Assembly: GCA_045586995.1 (NCBI GenBank)
Contig: JAZNBI010000041.1
Span: forward strand, 1-40,468
DNA: 40,468 nucleotides
Direction of reading: 5' to 3'
Source: JAZNBI01 sp045586995
GTDB lineage: Bacteria; Bacillota; Clostridia; Oscillospirales; CAG-272
The position numbers were made by a program, and so were the translations under genes. Shown here piece by piece: positions 1 to 7,591 of this stretch. How positions within the stretch are numbered: position 1 is the first letter of the stretch; each line of letters begins with the position of its first letter. The notes under the pieces were generated by a model that worked only from the letters and a program-made list of their open reading frames with translations, was not told the DNA's origin and did not search any database.

Positions 1-79
1 ATTCAGGTTTTTACACCATTTTTGACGAGTTCCCGAACCGCCGAAATATCCCGAAAAGACTGGCATTCTCAGCAGAAAA

Positions 80-158
80 GCGGTGTGCGGTTGGCACGTA
101 AGATTCAGGTTCTAGTCGGGGTTCCTCGGTGAAGGTTCAAGTCCTTTTACCCGCACCA
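80..158 (+). tRNA. tRNA-Leu (CAG), damaged or degenerate 5' half
   Basis: The 3' half looks like a leucine tRNA. It has an anticodon loop TTCAGGT (104-110, anticodon CAG), a long variable arm, an intact T arm (stem GAAGG/CCTTT around loop TTCAAGT), and an acceptor strand TACCCGC followed by ACCA ending at 158. The 5' half does not fold: the expected GCGGGTA acceptor strand reads GCGGTGT, the D arm is several bases short, and the anticodon stem pairs TAAGA with TCTAG, as if one T were missing. The total of 79 nt is short for a class II tRNA. Either it is a decayed copy or the sequence at the window edge carries deletions. A terminator follows directly. Confidence 0.5.
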
Positions 159-202
159 AAAAAACAATAAACCGAACCTTGTGTTCGGTTTATTGTTTTT
201 TT
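158..202 (+). terminator. Rho-independent terminator after tRNA-Leu
   Basis: A perfect inverted repeat has arms of about 20 bp at 158-177 and 183-202 around the loop CTTGT, and ends in a run of seven T. The core stem strand AAAAAACAATAAACCGAA recurs exactly at 1043-1060 in a second terminator, so the two hairpins are near-identical direct repeats around the PH-domain gene. Confidence 0.85.
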
Positions 203-555
203 GGTATGGAATTGCATGTGTTTAAACGATCCGCTTTGAATGATCGGTTGACTTATTTTGGCATGCGGTGACAAGATTCGATGCACACTATTTTTATGGA
301 CAATAAATATTTGCCGAAAAGTATCGCATATTTTTTTGTTTTATGATAAAATAATCTTGCGACACAACTTAATATTTGGGCAAACTATAGGAGAAGTGTT
401 TTTTATTTCGGTAAAAACGCATTCTGTATTTTGGCTTTCTCTTGTGGTTTGTCAGAAGTTGTGTCGCAGCAATCGGAGTTATGTGTTTTTCGGTGCGTGG
501 CTTCGGTTGCGCACCTTTTTTTGTTTCATAGCGGGGTGTGAAAGGAGAAAAGCGC
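203..555. other. 353-base noncoding stretch with a 13-bp inverted repeat
   Basis: No convincing gene lies here; the open frames lack a ribosome binding site and have non-protein-like composition. A perfect 13-bp inverted repeat, TGCGACACAACTT at 358-370 and its complement at 456-468, encloses 85 bases. A TATGAT -10-like element sits at 342-347 but has no good -35 at the usual distance. The stretch ends with the ribosome binding site of the next gene. Confidence 0.5.
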
Positions 556-1008
556 ATGGGATTCATGGATAAAATTGGTGGTAACATTATGCAAGGATTA
601 ATGGGAAATCTTTCAGAAGTAACACCTGAAAAATTAACACAAGATTATGGTATGTACTTGATGGACGGCGAAACTATTCATACAGGTTTTGTACTGGTAA
701 GAGACATTGTCATATTTACTGACAAGAGAATTATTGATTTGGATAAACAAGGAGCAACCGGTCAAAAGGCGCGCGTAAGTTCAATATATCTCGACTCTAT
801 CATAAATGTATCAGCGGAAACAGCAGGATTTGGTTTGGATGATAGTGAGATTAATATTGAGTTTATTTCTTCGCCATATTTTCGTGCTAATGGCGGAATA
901 TCTGTTTCTTCAAGAAAATTTGAATTTCCTAAAAAATATCAAATTCAAGGTATCTATAAATGGCTTCAGGAAATGGCATATACAAACCATTTAAATATTA
1001 ATAAATAA
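556..1008 (+). CDS. Bacterial PH-domain protein (bPH_1-like)
   Basis: This is a 150-residue protein with no signal peptide or membrane segment. Residues from about 30 to 145 resemble the bacterial pleckstrin-homology fold: YLMDGETIHTGFVLVRD, then IVIFTDKRIIDLDKQG, SIYLDSIINVSAE, and a C-terminal helix IYKWLQEMA. The family's biochemical role is largely unknown; it is usually a small cytosolic protein. The start at 556 is chosen because AAAGGAGA lies about nine bases upstream; an ATG at 538 overlaps that site. The gene stands alone between two near-identical terminators and looks more AT-rich than its neighbours, which fits an inserted cassette, though this is only inference. Confidence 0.8.
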   Translation: MGFMDKIGGNIMQGLMGNLSEVTPEKLTQDYGMYLMDGETIHTGFVLVRDIVIFTDKRIIDLDKQGATGQKARVSSIYLDSIINVSAETAGFGLDDSEINIEFISSPYFRANGGISVSSRKFEFPKKYQIQGIYKWLQEMAYTNHLNINK

Positions 1009-1042
1009 TATAAAATTAACTACGCTATGAATATCTGAAATC

Positions 1043-1085
1043 AAAAAACAATAAACCGAACCCTGTATTCGGTTTATTGTTTTTT
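1043..1085 (+). terminator. Rho-independent terminator after the PH-domain gene
   Basis: Arms of 18 bp at 1043-1060 and 1068-1085 enclose the loop CCCTGTA and end in a T run. The stem is identical to that of the terminator at 158-202; only the loop and the outermost bases differ. Confidence 0.85.
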
Positions 1086-1241
1086 AGTTTGATATTATCG
1101 ACGCCTAACTTGTCCAATCTGCAAGGATTGTATTTCTTTATATTTTCCTTTTTATTGCTTCTATATATTGGAAAACAGGCATAACTATATTACTGTATTG
1201 TTTGTTTCTGTTATGAGATATATTGATAAGGGGAAGATCTA

Positions 1242-2819
1242 ATGAAAAGGGTTGAGCGGTTCTTTTTAAACGGTATTATGATGGCGTTGTCTGCCATTCT
1301 TATGAGAACTGTCGGTGTTTGCTTTAACGTATATGTTTCAAATAAAGTCGGCGCAGAGGTTATGGGGCTTTACGGGTTGCTCACAAGCGTATATACATTT
1401 GCAATAACGTTTGCCACATCGGGAATAAATCTTTCGGTAACCCGATTGGTATCCGAAAATTTAGGTAAAGAAAATTATTCGGCAATTAATTCGGCGTTAA
1501 AAAAATGTGTGGCATACAGTATTTGCTTTGGTGTCACCGCTTTTTTGCTCCTTTTCGGATTTGCGAAGAATATCGGCTTGAATTTGCTTGGCGATGCCAG
1601 AACAGTTCGCTCGCTTCGTGTTATGGCAATTACACTTCCGTTTATTTCTCTTGCATCTGTAGGGAACGGGTATTTTACTGCGGTACGGCACGTATATAAA
1701 AATGCAATATCGCAATTTTTAGAGCAGGGCGCAAAAATTACGGCGTGCGTATATTTGTTTATGTTTTTATTGCCTAAAGGTACAGAATATGCGTGCTTGG
1801 CGCTTGCTTTAAGCGGAGTAGTTTCTGAGGTGTGCTCATTCTTGCTGATGTTATTATTTTATCTCTTTGACAAAACTTCAAAGAAAGTATCAAAGGCAAA
1901 ATCATTAGATAAAAACGAAGCAAAAAAAATAACTCGGCGTGTTCTGCATATATCATTGCCGGTGGCTTTTAGCGCATATATGCGTTCCGGACTTGTTAGT
2001 ATTGAACATATACTCATTCCCATTGGGCTTAGAAAAAACGGTGCATCAAAGGAATATTCGCTTGCAATATACGGTGTTCTCGGGAGTATGGCGCTTCCGG
2101 TGGTTTTATTTCCGGCTGCAATGCTTTCGGCTTTTTCAGCGTTACTTATTCCTGAATTGTCGGAATGCAATGTTATGGGGCAAAAAAGAGAAATAAGATA
2201 TATATGTGAGCGCGGATTTCAGGTATCTTCTGCATTTTCAATCGGCGTAGCGGGAATAATGCTATGCTTTGCAAACGAATTGGGGACGGCTATTTATTCG
2301 AACATTGATGCTGCAAAATATATCGGTATTTTAGCACCGCTTATTCCTATAATGTACATGGATACCGCCACAGATGCAATGCTAAAGGGTCTGGGAGAGC
2401 AGGTTTATTCAATGAATGTTAATATTGCCGATGCACTGGTGTCGGTAGTGCTTGTGTGGCTTTTGGTTCCTCAAATTGGTATAGTGGGATACGTTGTTAC
2501 AATTTATGTGTGTGAAATTATGAATTCGGCTTTAAGTATAACAAGATTGTTGAATATCACAAATATGAAAGTAAATATATATAAATGGATTTTTAAGCCG
2601 TTATTGTGCATCATAGGTGCGGCGAGCTTTGCAAGTATAGTTATAAAAAGTATGGGGATTGACAGCTGCTGTACCCTGATTTTTTTGACCGTAATTAAAA
2701 TAACGTTGTGTGCAGTCTTTTATATTATATTGCTGTTTTTGACATCGGCTGTTGATAAGAACGATCAAGAATGGTTGCGTAAAATATTTTCTATAGGCAA
2801 GAAAAAATATAAAATTTAA
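1242..2819 (+). CDS. spoVB: SpoVB-like polysaccharide/lipid flippase (MOP superfamily)
   Basis: This 525-residue integral membrane protein has about 12-14 hydrophobic segments and belongs to the MATE/MurJ-like exporter superfamily. The N-terminal stretch (GIMMALSAILMRTVGVCFNVYVSNKVG, broken by short polar turns) and the length match stage V sporulation protein B of B. subtilis, a putative lipid-linked precursor flippase needed for spore cortex. AGGGGAAG precedes the ATG. It lies just upstream of the spoIIA operon. After its stop a weak AT-rich hairpin (2820-2838) could end transcription. A general polysaccharide flippase or the vegetative paralogue cannot be excluded; the assignment to SpoVB rests on similarity and context. 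Confidence 0.8.
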   Translation: MKRVERFFLNGIMMALSAILMRTVGVCFNVYVSNKVGAEVMGLYGLLTSVYTFAITFATSGINLSVTRLVSENLGKENYSAINSALKKCVAYSICFGVTAFLLLFGFAKNIGLNLLGDARTVRSLRVMAITLPFISLASVGNGYFTAVRHVYKNAISQFLEQGAKITACVYLFMFLLPKGTEYACLALALSGVVSEVCSFLLMLLFYLFDKTSKKVSKAKSLDKNEAKKITRRVLHISLPVAFSAYMRSGLVSIEHILIPIGLRKNGASKEYSLAIYGVLGSMALPVVLFPAAMLSAFSALLIPELSECNVMGQKREIRYICERGFQVSSAFSIGVAGIMLCFANELGTAIYSNIDAAKYIGILAPLIPIMYMDTATDAMLKGLGEQVYSMNVNIADALVSVVLVWLLVPQIGIVGYVVTIYVCEIMNSALSITRLLNITNMKVNIYKWIFKPLLCIIGAASFASIVIKSMGIDSCCTLIFLTVIKITLCAVFYIILLFLTSAVDKNDQEWLRKIFSIGKKKYKI

Positions 2820-2862
2820 AAAAATCCGAGCGATTTTTAAATCTTTTAAATATTGCCGTATT

Positions 2863-2891
2863 GCGACAATTTTTTACGCAGTGCTTATGAT
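2863..2891 (+). promoter_or_regulatory. Candidate spoIIA promoter with Spo0A-like box
   Basis: GCGACA (2863-2868) and TATGAT (2886-2891) are separated by 17 bases upstream of spoIIAA. The -35-like element is part of TGCGACA; its complement TGTCGCA differs by one base from the Spo0A box TGTCGAA. I see no clear sigma-H element. The call is tentative. Confidence 0.4.
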
Positions 2892-2927
2892 AAAATAAAT
2901 AAAACTCTGCAAAAAGGAAGTGAAATA

Positions 2928-3284
2928 ATGATAAAAAGCGACAATTCGTTTCAATATAGCTTTGAAAACGGTGAATTAACCATAATGCTTTCGGGTGAAA
3001 TAGATCATCACGGCGCGGCGATTCTCAGAGGTGCGATAGATAAGCAAATTTGCGAAAAACGTCCTAAAGTTGTCAGTATAGATATGAGTAAAATAGGTTT
3101 TATGGACAGCTCGGGGCTTGGCCTAATTATGGGGAGATATTCATTACAGCATTCTCTGGGGGGAGAATTGAAGATTATAAATCCATCCGAAAGCACCGAA
3201 AAAATATTTAAGCTATCCGGAATAGGAAGAATTATTAAAATTGAAAATGTAAAAAGAAAGGATGATAAAAATGAAACGAAATGA
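2928..3284 (+). CDS. spoIIAA: Anti-sigma-F factor antagonist SpoIIAA
   Basis: This 118-residue STAS-domain protein is the anti-anti-sigma switch of the forespore. Dephosphorylated SpoIIAA binds SpoIIAB and frees sigma-F. The motif FMDSSGLGLIMGRY is almost identical to that of B. subtilis, which places the phosphorylated serine at Ser61, directly after Asp60. The start at 2928 follows the ribosome binding site AAAAAGGAAG; the upstream in-frame ATG at 2853 lacks one and would add 25 residues absent from the family. The 3' end overlaps spoIIAB by 14 bases, which suggests translational coupling. It is the first gene of the three-gene spoIIA operon. Confidence 0.95.
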   Translation: MIKSDNSFQYSFENGELTIMLSGEIDHHGAAILRGAIDKQICEKRPKVVSIDMSKIGFMDSSGLGLIMGRYSLQHSLGGELKIINPSESTEKIFKLSGIGRIIKIENVKRKDDKNETK

Positions 3285-3723
3285 ATTTGAAACAAATATT
3301 ATAAACGAAATGAAAATGCAAATTCCATCATTTTCTGTCAATGAATATATGGCTCGAGCGGCTGTTTCTGCTTTTTGCGCTCAGCTTAATCCATGCGCGA
3401 CAGAACTCGCGGATATTAAATGTGCGGTATCAGAGGCGGTTACAAACTGTATTGTCCACGCATATAAAAACACTCAGGGAATTATATACATAAAAGTATA
3501 TCTTTGCGAAGGCGGTATAGCAAAGATAGAAATAAGAGACAGGGGGTGCGGAATAAGCGACATAAAGCTTGCTCGGCAGCCATTATATACAACCGATGCC
3601 GAAAATGAACGGAGCGGTATGGGATTTACAGTTATGGAAAGCTTTACCGACAAAGTAAAAGTTGCTTCAAAAATCGGACGCGGAACAACTGTTACAATGT
3701 ATAAAAAATTCAAGGCACTTTAA
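3271..3723 (+). CDS. spoIIAB: Anti-sigma-F factor / SpoIIAA kinase SpoIIAB
   Basis: This 150-residue GHKL-fold serine kinase binds and inhibits sigma-F and phosphorylates SpoIIAA. The ATP-binding boxes are visible: EAVTNCIVHAYKN (N box), IRDRGCGISD (G1) and ERSGMGFTVMESF (G2), followed by GRGTTVTMYKK. The length matches B. subtilis (146). Two ATGs are possible, at 3262 and 3271; 3271 has better spacing from AAAGG and gives the family-like N terminus. It overlaps the end of spoIIAA and lies 29 bases before sigF. Confidence 0.95.
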   Translation: MKRNEFETNIINEMKMQIPSFSVNEYMARAAVSAFCAQLNPCATELADIKCAVSEAVTNCIVHAYKNTQGIIYIKVYLCEGGIAKIEIRDRGCGISDIKLARQPLYTTDAENERSGMGFTVMESFTDKVKVASKIGRGTTVTMYKKFKAL

Positions 3724-3752
3724 TTACATAGCTTTTAAAGCGAGGTTGCCCA

Positions 3753-4499
3753 ATGGATGTAGGTCAGAATAAATACAAAAAAAATATTGAATTGATTTGT
3801 AAGGCACAAGCAAACGACGATGCAGAAAGCAATGCCGCTGTTGAAGAAATAATAAAGCTTAATATGGGGCTTGTGAGAAGCATAGCGTTTAAATTCCGCG
3901 ACAGAGGAACTGAATTTGATGATTTGATACAAATCGGAACCATTGGAATGATAAAGGCGATAAGAACATTTGATATTGAAAAAGCTAACAGCTTTTCGAC
4001 ATATGCTGTTCCGCTTATCATCGGTGAAATAAAGCGTCATATTCGGGATGAAGGGCTTATAAAGGTAAGTAGATATCAAAAAAAATTGGGAATGGAACTT
4101 ACAAATTTGAAAAACCGCATGGTGGCGGAATCGGGTGAAGAACCACATATAGAAGCACTTGCGGCGGGATGCCGAGTGAGCGTTCAGGAAGCGGCAATGG
4201 CTCTGGAGGCAATTTCTCCCGTATCATCTCTGTCGGAAAGCAGTTTTGGAGATGAAAATATAACCTTAGAAAGCCGTCTTGCATCGGATGATAACGAAAT
4301 AGATATATTGGATGATCGAATTTCATTGGCTCAATCAATATTAAAAATGCAACCAATGTGGAGAAAAATAGTCTTGCTTCGCTATTATCGAAACCTAACT
4401 CAACAACAGACAGCGGATATTATGGGGCTTTCACAGGTTAAGATCTCTCGCGAGGAACACAAGATCATTGAATTTTTGCGTTCGGAAATGGCAAATTAA
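3753..4499 (+). CDS. sigF: RNA polymerase sigma-F factor (early forespore)
   Basis: This 248-residue sigma-70 family protein directs early forespore transcription. Region 2 is clear (LVRSIAFKFRDRG, DDLIQIGTIGMIKAIRTFD, FSTYAVPLIIGEIKRHIRDEG), followed by region 3 and the region 4 helix-turn-helix (NLTQQQTADIMGLSQVKISR). Gene order after spoIIAA and spoIIAB, together with the length (255 in B. subtilis), separates it from sigma-G and sigma-B. Its ribosome binding site, GAGG near 3740, is weak. A 12-bp hairpin terminator follows and is shared with the convergent truB. Confidence 0.95.
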   Translation: MDVGQNKYKKNIELICKAQANDDAESNAAVEEIIKLNMGLVRSIAFKFRDRGTEFDDLIQIGTIGMIKAIRTFDIEKANSFSTYAVPLIIGEIKRHIRDEGLIKVSRYQKKLGMELTNLKNRMVAESGEEPHIEALAAGCRVSVQEAAMALEAISPVSSLSESSFGDENITLESRLASDDNEIDILDDRISLAQSILKMQPMWRKIVLLRYYRNLTQQQTADIMGLSQVKISREEHKIIEFLRSEMAN

Positions 4500-4528
4500 A
4501 AGAGCTGTTGTTTTTTAACAGCTCTTTT
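4498..4528. terminator. Bidirectional terminator between sigF and truB
   Basis: A perfect 12-bp stem, AAAAGAGCTGTT (4498-4509) with AACAGCTCTTTT (4517-4528), encloses a T-rich loop. A/T runs on both sides let it serve the converging spoIIA and ychF-trmB-truB operons. Confidence 0.85.
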
Positions 4529-4530
4529 AA

Positions 4531-5451
4531 TCATATAAAAAATAATTTTTGAGATTTAATGGCACTTCCTTGTGGGTATTCCAGCACCTTCCCCAAAGCG
4601 AAAAATGCTCCTGTTGAGTCATAAACACGCAATAATTCTTCGGGATTAAAAAATGTTTTGATTTTATTTTGGTAGATCTCACAACCGTTTCTAAACAGTT
4701 TTTCATAGAAGGGGTGAAGCTTAACCTCTCTCAAAGATAAGAAAAGTGTTTCGATGGGCTTTAAGACCGATGCTCGTTCTTCATCAGAAAAATCGGCTAC
4801 ATGTTCTATTGTTAAAGCATCATCAAGTTTAAAATTACCGGATTCAGTTCGGACAAGCTCTGCCATAACTGCGCCGCAGCCAAGTGCTCGGCCGATATCG
4901 GCGCAAAGTGTTCTGATATATGTGCCCGCAGAGCAGTGAACCTCGATAATATAGTCCCTCGCATTGTCGGTCGGGGTACATTGAATTGAGAAAATTTCAA
5001 TTTGACGTTCTTTGCGTTCGATTGTTTCTCCTGCACGAGCGAGGTCGACGAGCTTTTTGCCGTTTATCTTGATAGCGCTGTACATAGGGGGGATTTGCAT
5101 TACCGTACCAACAAAGGACGTACATGCACGGATTACATCGTTGCTGCAGGGAATATCACTTGTTTTTGTAAGTATATTTCCCGTAATATCCTCCGTGTCG
5201 GTCGTTATTCCAAGCCGCATCAGAGCGCGATATTTTTTTGAGTTACACACGAGATATTCAGATGCTTTTGTCGCGCGCCCGATAAGTATAGGCAAAACTC
5301 CGGTAGCTAGTGGGTCAAGGGTTCCGGTGTGTCCAACCTGCCTGGTTTTGTAAATTTTGCGAATCATATTTACCATATCGTGAGAGGTGCAACCCGATTG
5401 CTTGTGCAGCACTAATACGCCGTCTTGAACAATAGAATCGTTATTACTCAT
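4531..5451 (-). CDS. truB: tRNA pseudouridine(55) synthase TruB
   Basis: This 306-residue enzyme isomerises U55 to pseudouridine in the T loop of tRNAs. The N-terminal GVLVLHKQSGCTSHD and the catalytic motif GHTGTLDPLATGVLPI, with nucleophile Asp46, define it, and a C-terminal PUA-like segment follows. It is the last gene of a minus-strand set with trmB (36 bases upstream) and ychF. In many Firmicutes truB sits with rbfA and ribF, so this grouping is a less usual arrangement. The ribosome binding site AAGAAAGG is about 14 bases from the ATG, which is rather far. Confidence 0.95.
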   Translation of the reverse strand: MSNNDSIVQDGVLVLHKQSGCTSHDMVNMIRKIYKTRQVGHTGTLDPLATGVLPILIGRATKASEYLVCNSKKYRALMRLGITTDTEDITGNILTKTSDIPCSNDVIRACTSFVGTVMQIPPMYSAIKINGKKLVDLARAGETIERKERQIEIFSIQCTPTDNARDYIIEVHCSAGTYIRTLCADIGRALGCGAVMAELVRTESGNFKLDDALTIEHVADFSDEERASVLKPIETLFLSLREVKLHPFYEKLFRNGCEIYQNKIKTFFNPEELLRVYDSTGAFFALGKVLEYPQGSAIKSQKLFFI

Positions 5452-5487
5452 TTAAGAATTACAACCTTTCTTAGAGAAATCAATGAT

Positions 5488-6135
5488 TTAAAATCTTACG
5501 ACGGCATAATAAATGGGCATGCCTTGAGATGAAAAATTCTTTTCATATTCTGTCATAACATTTCCTTCTGCGTATTCGGATTCGTGCAGATTGTAGGATA
5601 CCGCCTCAAAAGTGAGTCCAAAATTTTTGAATTCTTCCAAGCTGAAATCGAAAAGAGCTTTGTTGTCGGTTTTAAATTTTAAGATTCCGTTTGGAATTAG
5701 CATGCTTTTGTAAAGCTCAAGAAATGCCTTGGATGTAAGACGTCGTTTAGCGTGACGGCTTTTTGGCCACGGATCGCAGAAATTTATACAAATACATTCA
5801 AAGGATGCGACGGGGAAAAATTCTTTTAGATTCTTTGCATCTCCTATAAGAAATTTCAGATTGTTTGGACGAGTTTCTTTTGTTTTGTCTGCCTTTTCCA
5901 CCGCAATACATACAACGTCCGAAATCTTTTCCATTGCAATTAAATTTATGCTATGGTTCGCTGTCGAAGTTCCGCAGGCAAAATTACCTTTGCCGCATCC
6001 GATTTCAAGCCAAAGAGAACGTTTTTCTTCAAAAAAATCCTGAGGATCACGCAAAAGATTTTCGGAAATATTTATGAGTAAATTCGAATGAGCTTCAAGG
6101 CGTTCAGCGCCGTGCTTCTTTTTTCTTACACGCAT
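5488..6135 (-). CDS. trmB: tRNA (guanine-N7-)-methyltransferase TrmB
   Basis: This 215-residue class I SAM-dependent methyltransferase makes m7G46 in the tRNA variable loop. The SAM-binding motif LEIGCGKGNFA lies near residue 43. The family signature CDPWPKSRHAKRRL, which holds the catalytic and substrate-binding residues, is present. The start gives the usual basic N terminus MRVRKKK. It begins 15 bases after ychF and is followed by truB, so two tRNA-modification genes are cotranscribed. Confidence 0.95.
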   Translation of the reverse strand: MRVRKKKHGAERLEAHSNLLINISENLLRDPQDFFEEKRSLWLEIGCGKGNFACGTSTANHSINLIAMEKISDVVCIAVEKADKTKETRPNNLKFLIGDAKNLKEFFPVASFECICINFCDPWPKSRHAKRRLTSKAFLELYKSMLIPNGILKFKTDNKALFDFSLEEFKNFGLTFEAVSYNLHESEYAEGNVMTEYEKNFSSQGMPIYYAVVRF

Positions 6136-6150
6136 AGTGCCTCCTGTTTA

Positions 6151-7245
6151 TTAAACGTTAAATCTAAATAGAACTATGTCGCCATCGCGCATAACATATT
6201 CTTTGCCTTCGCTTCTGAGGAGCCCTGCTTCTTTAGCGGCAGCCATAGTTCCGACTTTTATAAGGTCGTCAAATCCAACAATTTCTGCCCTGATAAATCC
6301 ACGTTCAAAGTCGCTGTGAATTTTTCCTGCTGCCGCGGGCGCCTTTGTACCCTTAGTGATTGTCCAAGCTCGAACTTCTTTAGGACCTGCGGTGAGGTAA
6401 CTGATAAGTCCGAGAAGGGAATAACCTGCTTTAATGAGTCGGTCGAGTCCGCTTTCGGCAATTCCGAGTTCTTCGAGGAACATTTTCTTTTCATCGGCAT
6501 CAAGTTCTGCAATTTCCGCTTCGATTTCCGCACAAATGGGGAGAATTTCCGAATGCTCGTTGGTGGCGTATTCTTTTAATGCGGCATACATAGGATTGTC
6601 AAGAGGCTCATTCGAAGCTTCTGATTCGCTAACGTTTGCCACATAAATAACCGGTTTCAATGAAAGCAGCGGAGTGTCGAAAAGCAACGCCTTATCATCG
6701 TCGGATAAATCTATGGTGCGTGCCGATTTTCCCGATTCCAAAACAGCAAGGATTCGTTCGAAAAGCGCAAGCTCAGTAGATAGAGTTTTATCCCCCTTCA
6801 TTGCCTTTTTTGTGCGGTCTATTCGACGCTCGAGCATTTCAATGTCCGAAAATATAAGCTCAAGATTTATAGTATCAAGGTCGCGCATAGCATCAATAGT
6901 TCCGTCAACGTGAATAATATTATCATCTTTGAAACAGCGAACTACATGAACTATGGCATCGACCTCTCTTATGTGAGAAAGAAACTTGTTTCCAAGCCCC
7001 TCTCCTTTTGAAGCACCTTTAACAAGTCCTGCAATGTCAACAAATTCGATTACTGCGGGGGTGTATTTTTCAGGGTTGTGCATTTTAGCTAATACATCCA
7101 TACGCGTATCGGGGACTGCTACAACGCCTACATTTGGTTCTATTGTGCAAAAAGGATAGTTTGCGGATTCTGCACCTGCGTTTGTGAGGGCATTGAAAAG
7201 GGTGCTTTTTCCCACATTGGGAAGACCGACAATACCAAGTTTCAT
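6151..7245 (-). CDS. ychF: Ribosome-binding ATPase YchF
   Basis: This 364-residue Obg-family P-loop protein uses ATP rather than GTP and associates with ribosomes. Visible motifs are the P loop GLPNVGKSTLFNAL at the N terminus, NYPFCTIEPNVGVV, and the G3 region DIAGLVKGASKGEGLGNKFL. The NKxD motif is replaced by YVANVSE, typical of YchF. A C-terminal TGS-like domain contains AWTITKGTKAPAAAGKIHSD. The length equals the family norm. It is the first gene of the ychF-trmB-truB operon and has a good sigma-A promoter 46 bases upstream. Confidence 0.95.
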   Translation of the reverse strand: MKLGIVGLPNVGKSTLFNALTNAGAESANYPFCTIEPNVGVVAVPDTRMDVLAKMHNPEKYTPAVIEFVDIAGLVKGASKGEGLGNKFLSHIREVDAIVHVVRCFKDDNIIHVDGTIDAMRDLDTINLELIFSDIEMLERRIDRTKKAMKGDKTLSTELALFERILAVLESGKSARTIDLSDDDKALLFDTPLLSLKPVIYVANVSESEASNEPLDNPMYAALKEYATNEHSEILPICAEIEAEIAELDADEKKMFLEELGIAESGLDRLIKAGYSLLGLISYLTAGPKEVRAWTITKGTKAPAAAGKIHSDFERGFIRAEIVGFDDLIKVGTMAAAKEAGLLRSEGKEYVMRDGDIVLFRFNV

Positions 7246-7290
7246 TTTATTTCAAATCTCCTACGTAAAAAATTAAATACAATGTGTTAC

Positions 7291-7319
7291 ATTATATCAT
7301 ACGGAAAGGATTTTTTCAA
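7291..7319 (-). promoter_or_regulatory. Sigma-A promoter of ychF-trmB-truB
   Basis: On the minus strand, -35 TTGAAA (7314-7319) and -10 TATAAT (7291-7296) are 17 bases apart, with an extended TGA before the -10. It lies 46 bases upstream of the ychF start. Confidence 0.75.
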
Positions 7320-7427
7320 TAGTTCTGAAATAAATTATACCTAAGCTTGAATTATTTGTAATATAAAAATCTTTTTTGACTCAAAAGTGAAAAAATAACA
7401 AAAAAATCAAAATATTTTAAAAAACTC

Positions 7428-7456
7428 TTTTCAAATTGCAAAAAAAATGTTATAAT
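7428..7456 (+). promoter_or_regulatory. Sigma-A promoter of the two-component operon
   Basis: An extended -10 TGTTATAAT has its hexamer TATAAT at 7451-7456 and a weak -35 TTTTCA 17 bases upstream. It would give a leader of about 130 bases before the response regulator. Confidence 0.6.
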
Positions 7457-7591
7457 TAATTGAAACTACGGATATTTTATGAATATTTTGGGATTTTCTT
7501 TTAAAATTCATAGAATGTTCACGTGGAATACTTAAATAGATATTAAAATCTGTTTGGATTTCGGACATTTGTTATATGGAGGGGTAACACT

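Larger units (their letters stand above)
7246..7591. other. 346-base divergent intergenic region
   Basis: This very AT-rich spacer between divergent ychF and the response regulator holds one promoter for each direction and the ribosome binding site GGAGGGGT for the regulator. I see no gene, repeat or RNA structure beyond these. Confidence 0.6.

Noticed and set aside
3..101. Frame open from the window edge ending SAEKRCAVGT, possibly the tail of a gene
   Set aside because: Only about 32 codons, overlapping the tRNA-like sequence, with no recognisable family; too short to support at a damaged edge.
258..572. Open frame of 104 codons upstream of the PH-domain gene
   Set aside because: It starts at TTG without a ribosome binding site, has odd Cys/Phe/Trp-rich composition, and overlaps the real gene's ribosome binding site.
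1115..1130. Small hairpin CAATC/GATTG upstream of spoVB
   Set aside because: Only five base pairs with no conserved neighbours; indistinguishable from chance.
3735..4148. 137-codon antisense frame inside sigF
   Set aside because: Lies entirely over the intact sigF gene and shows no domain pattern or ribosome binding site.
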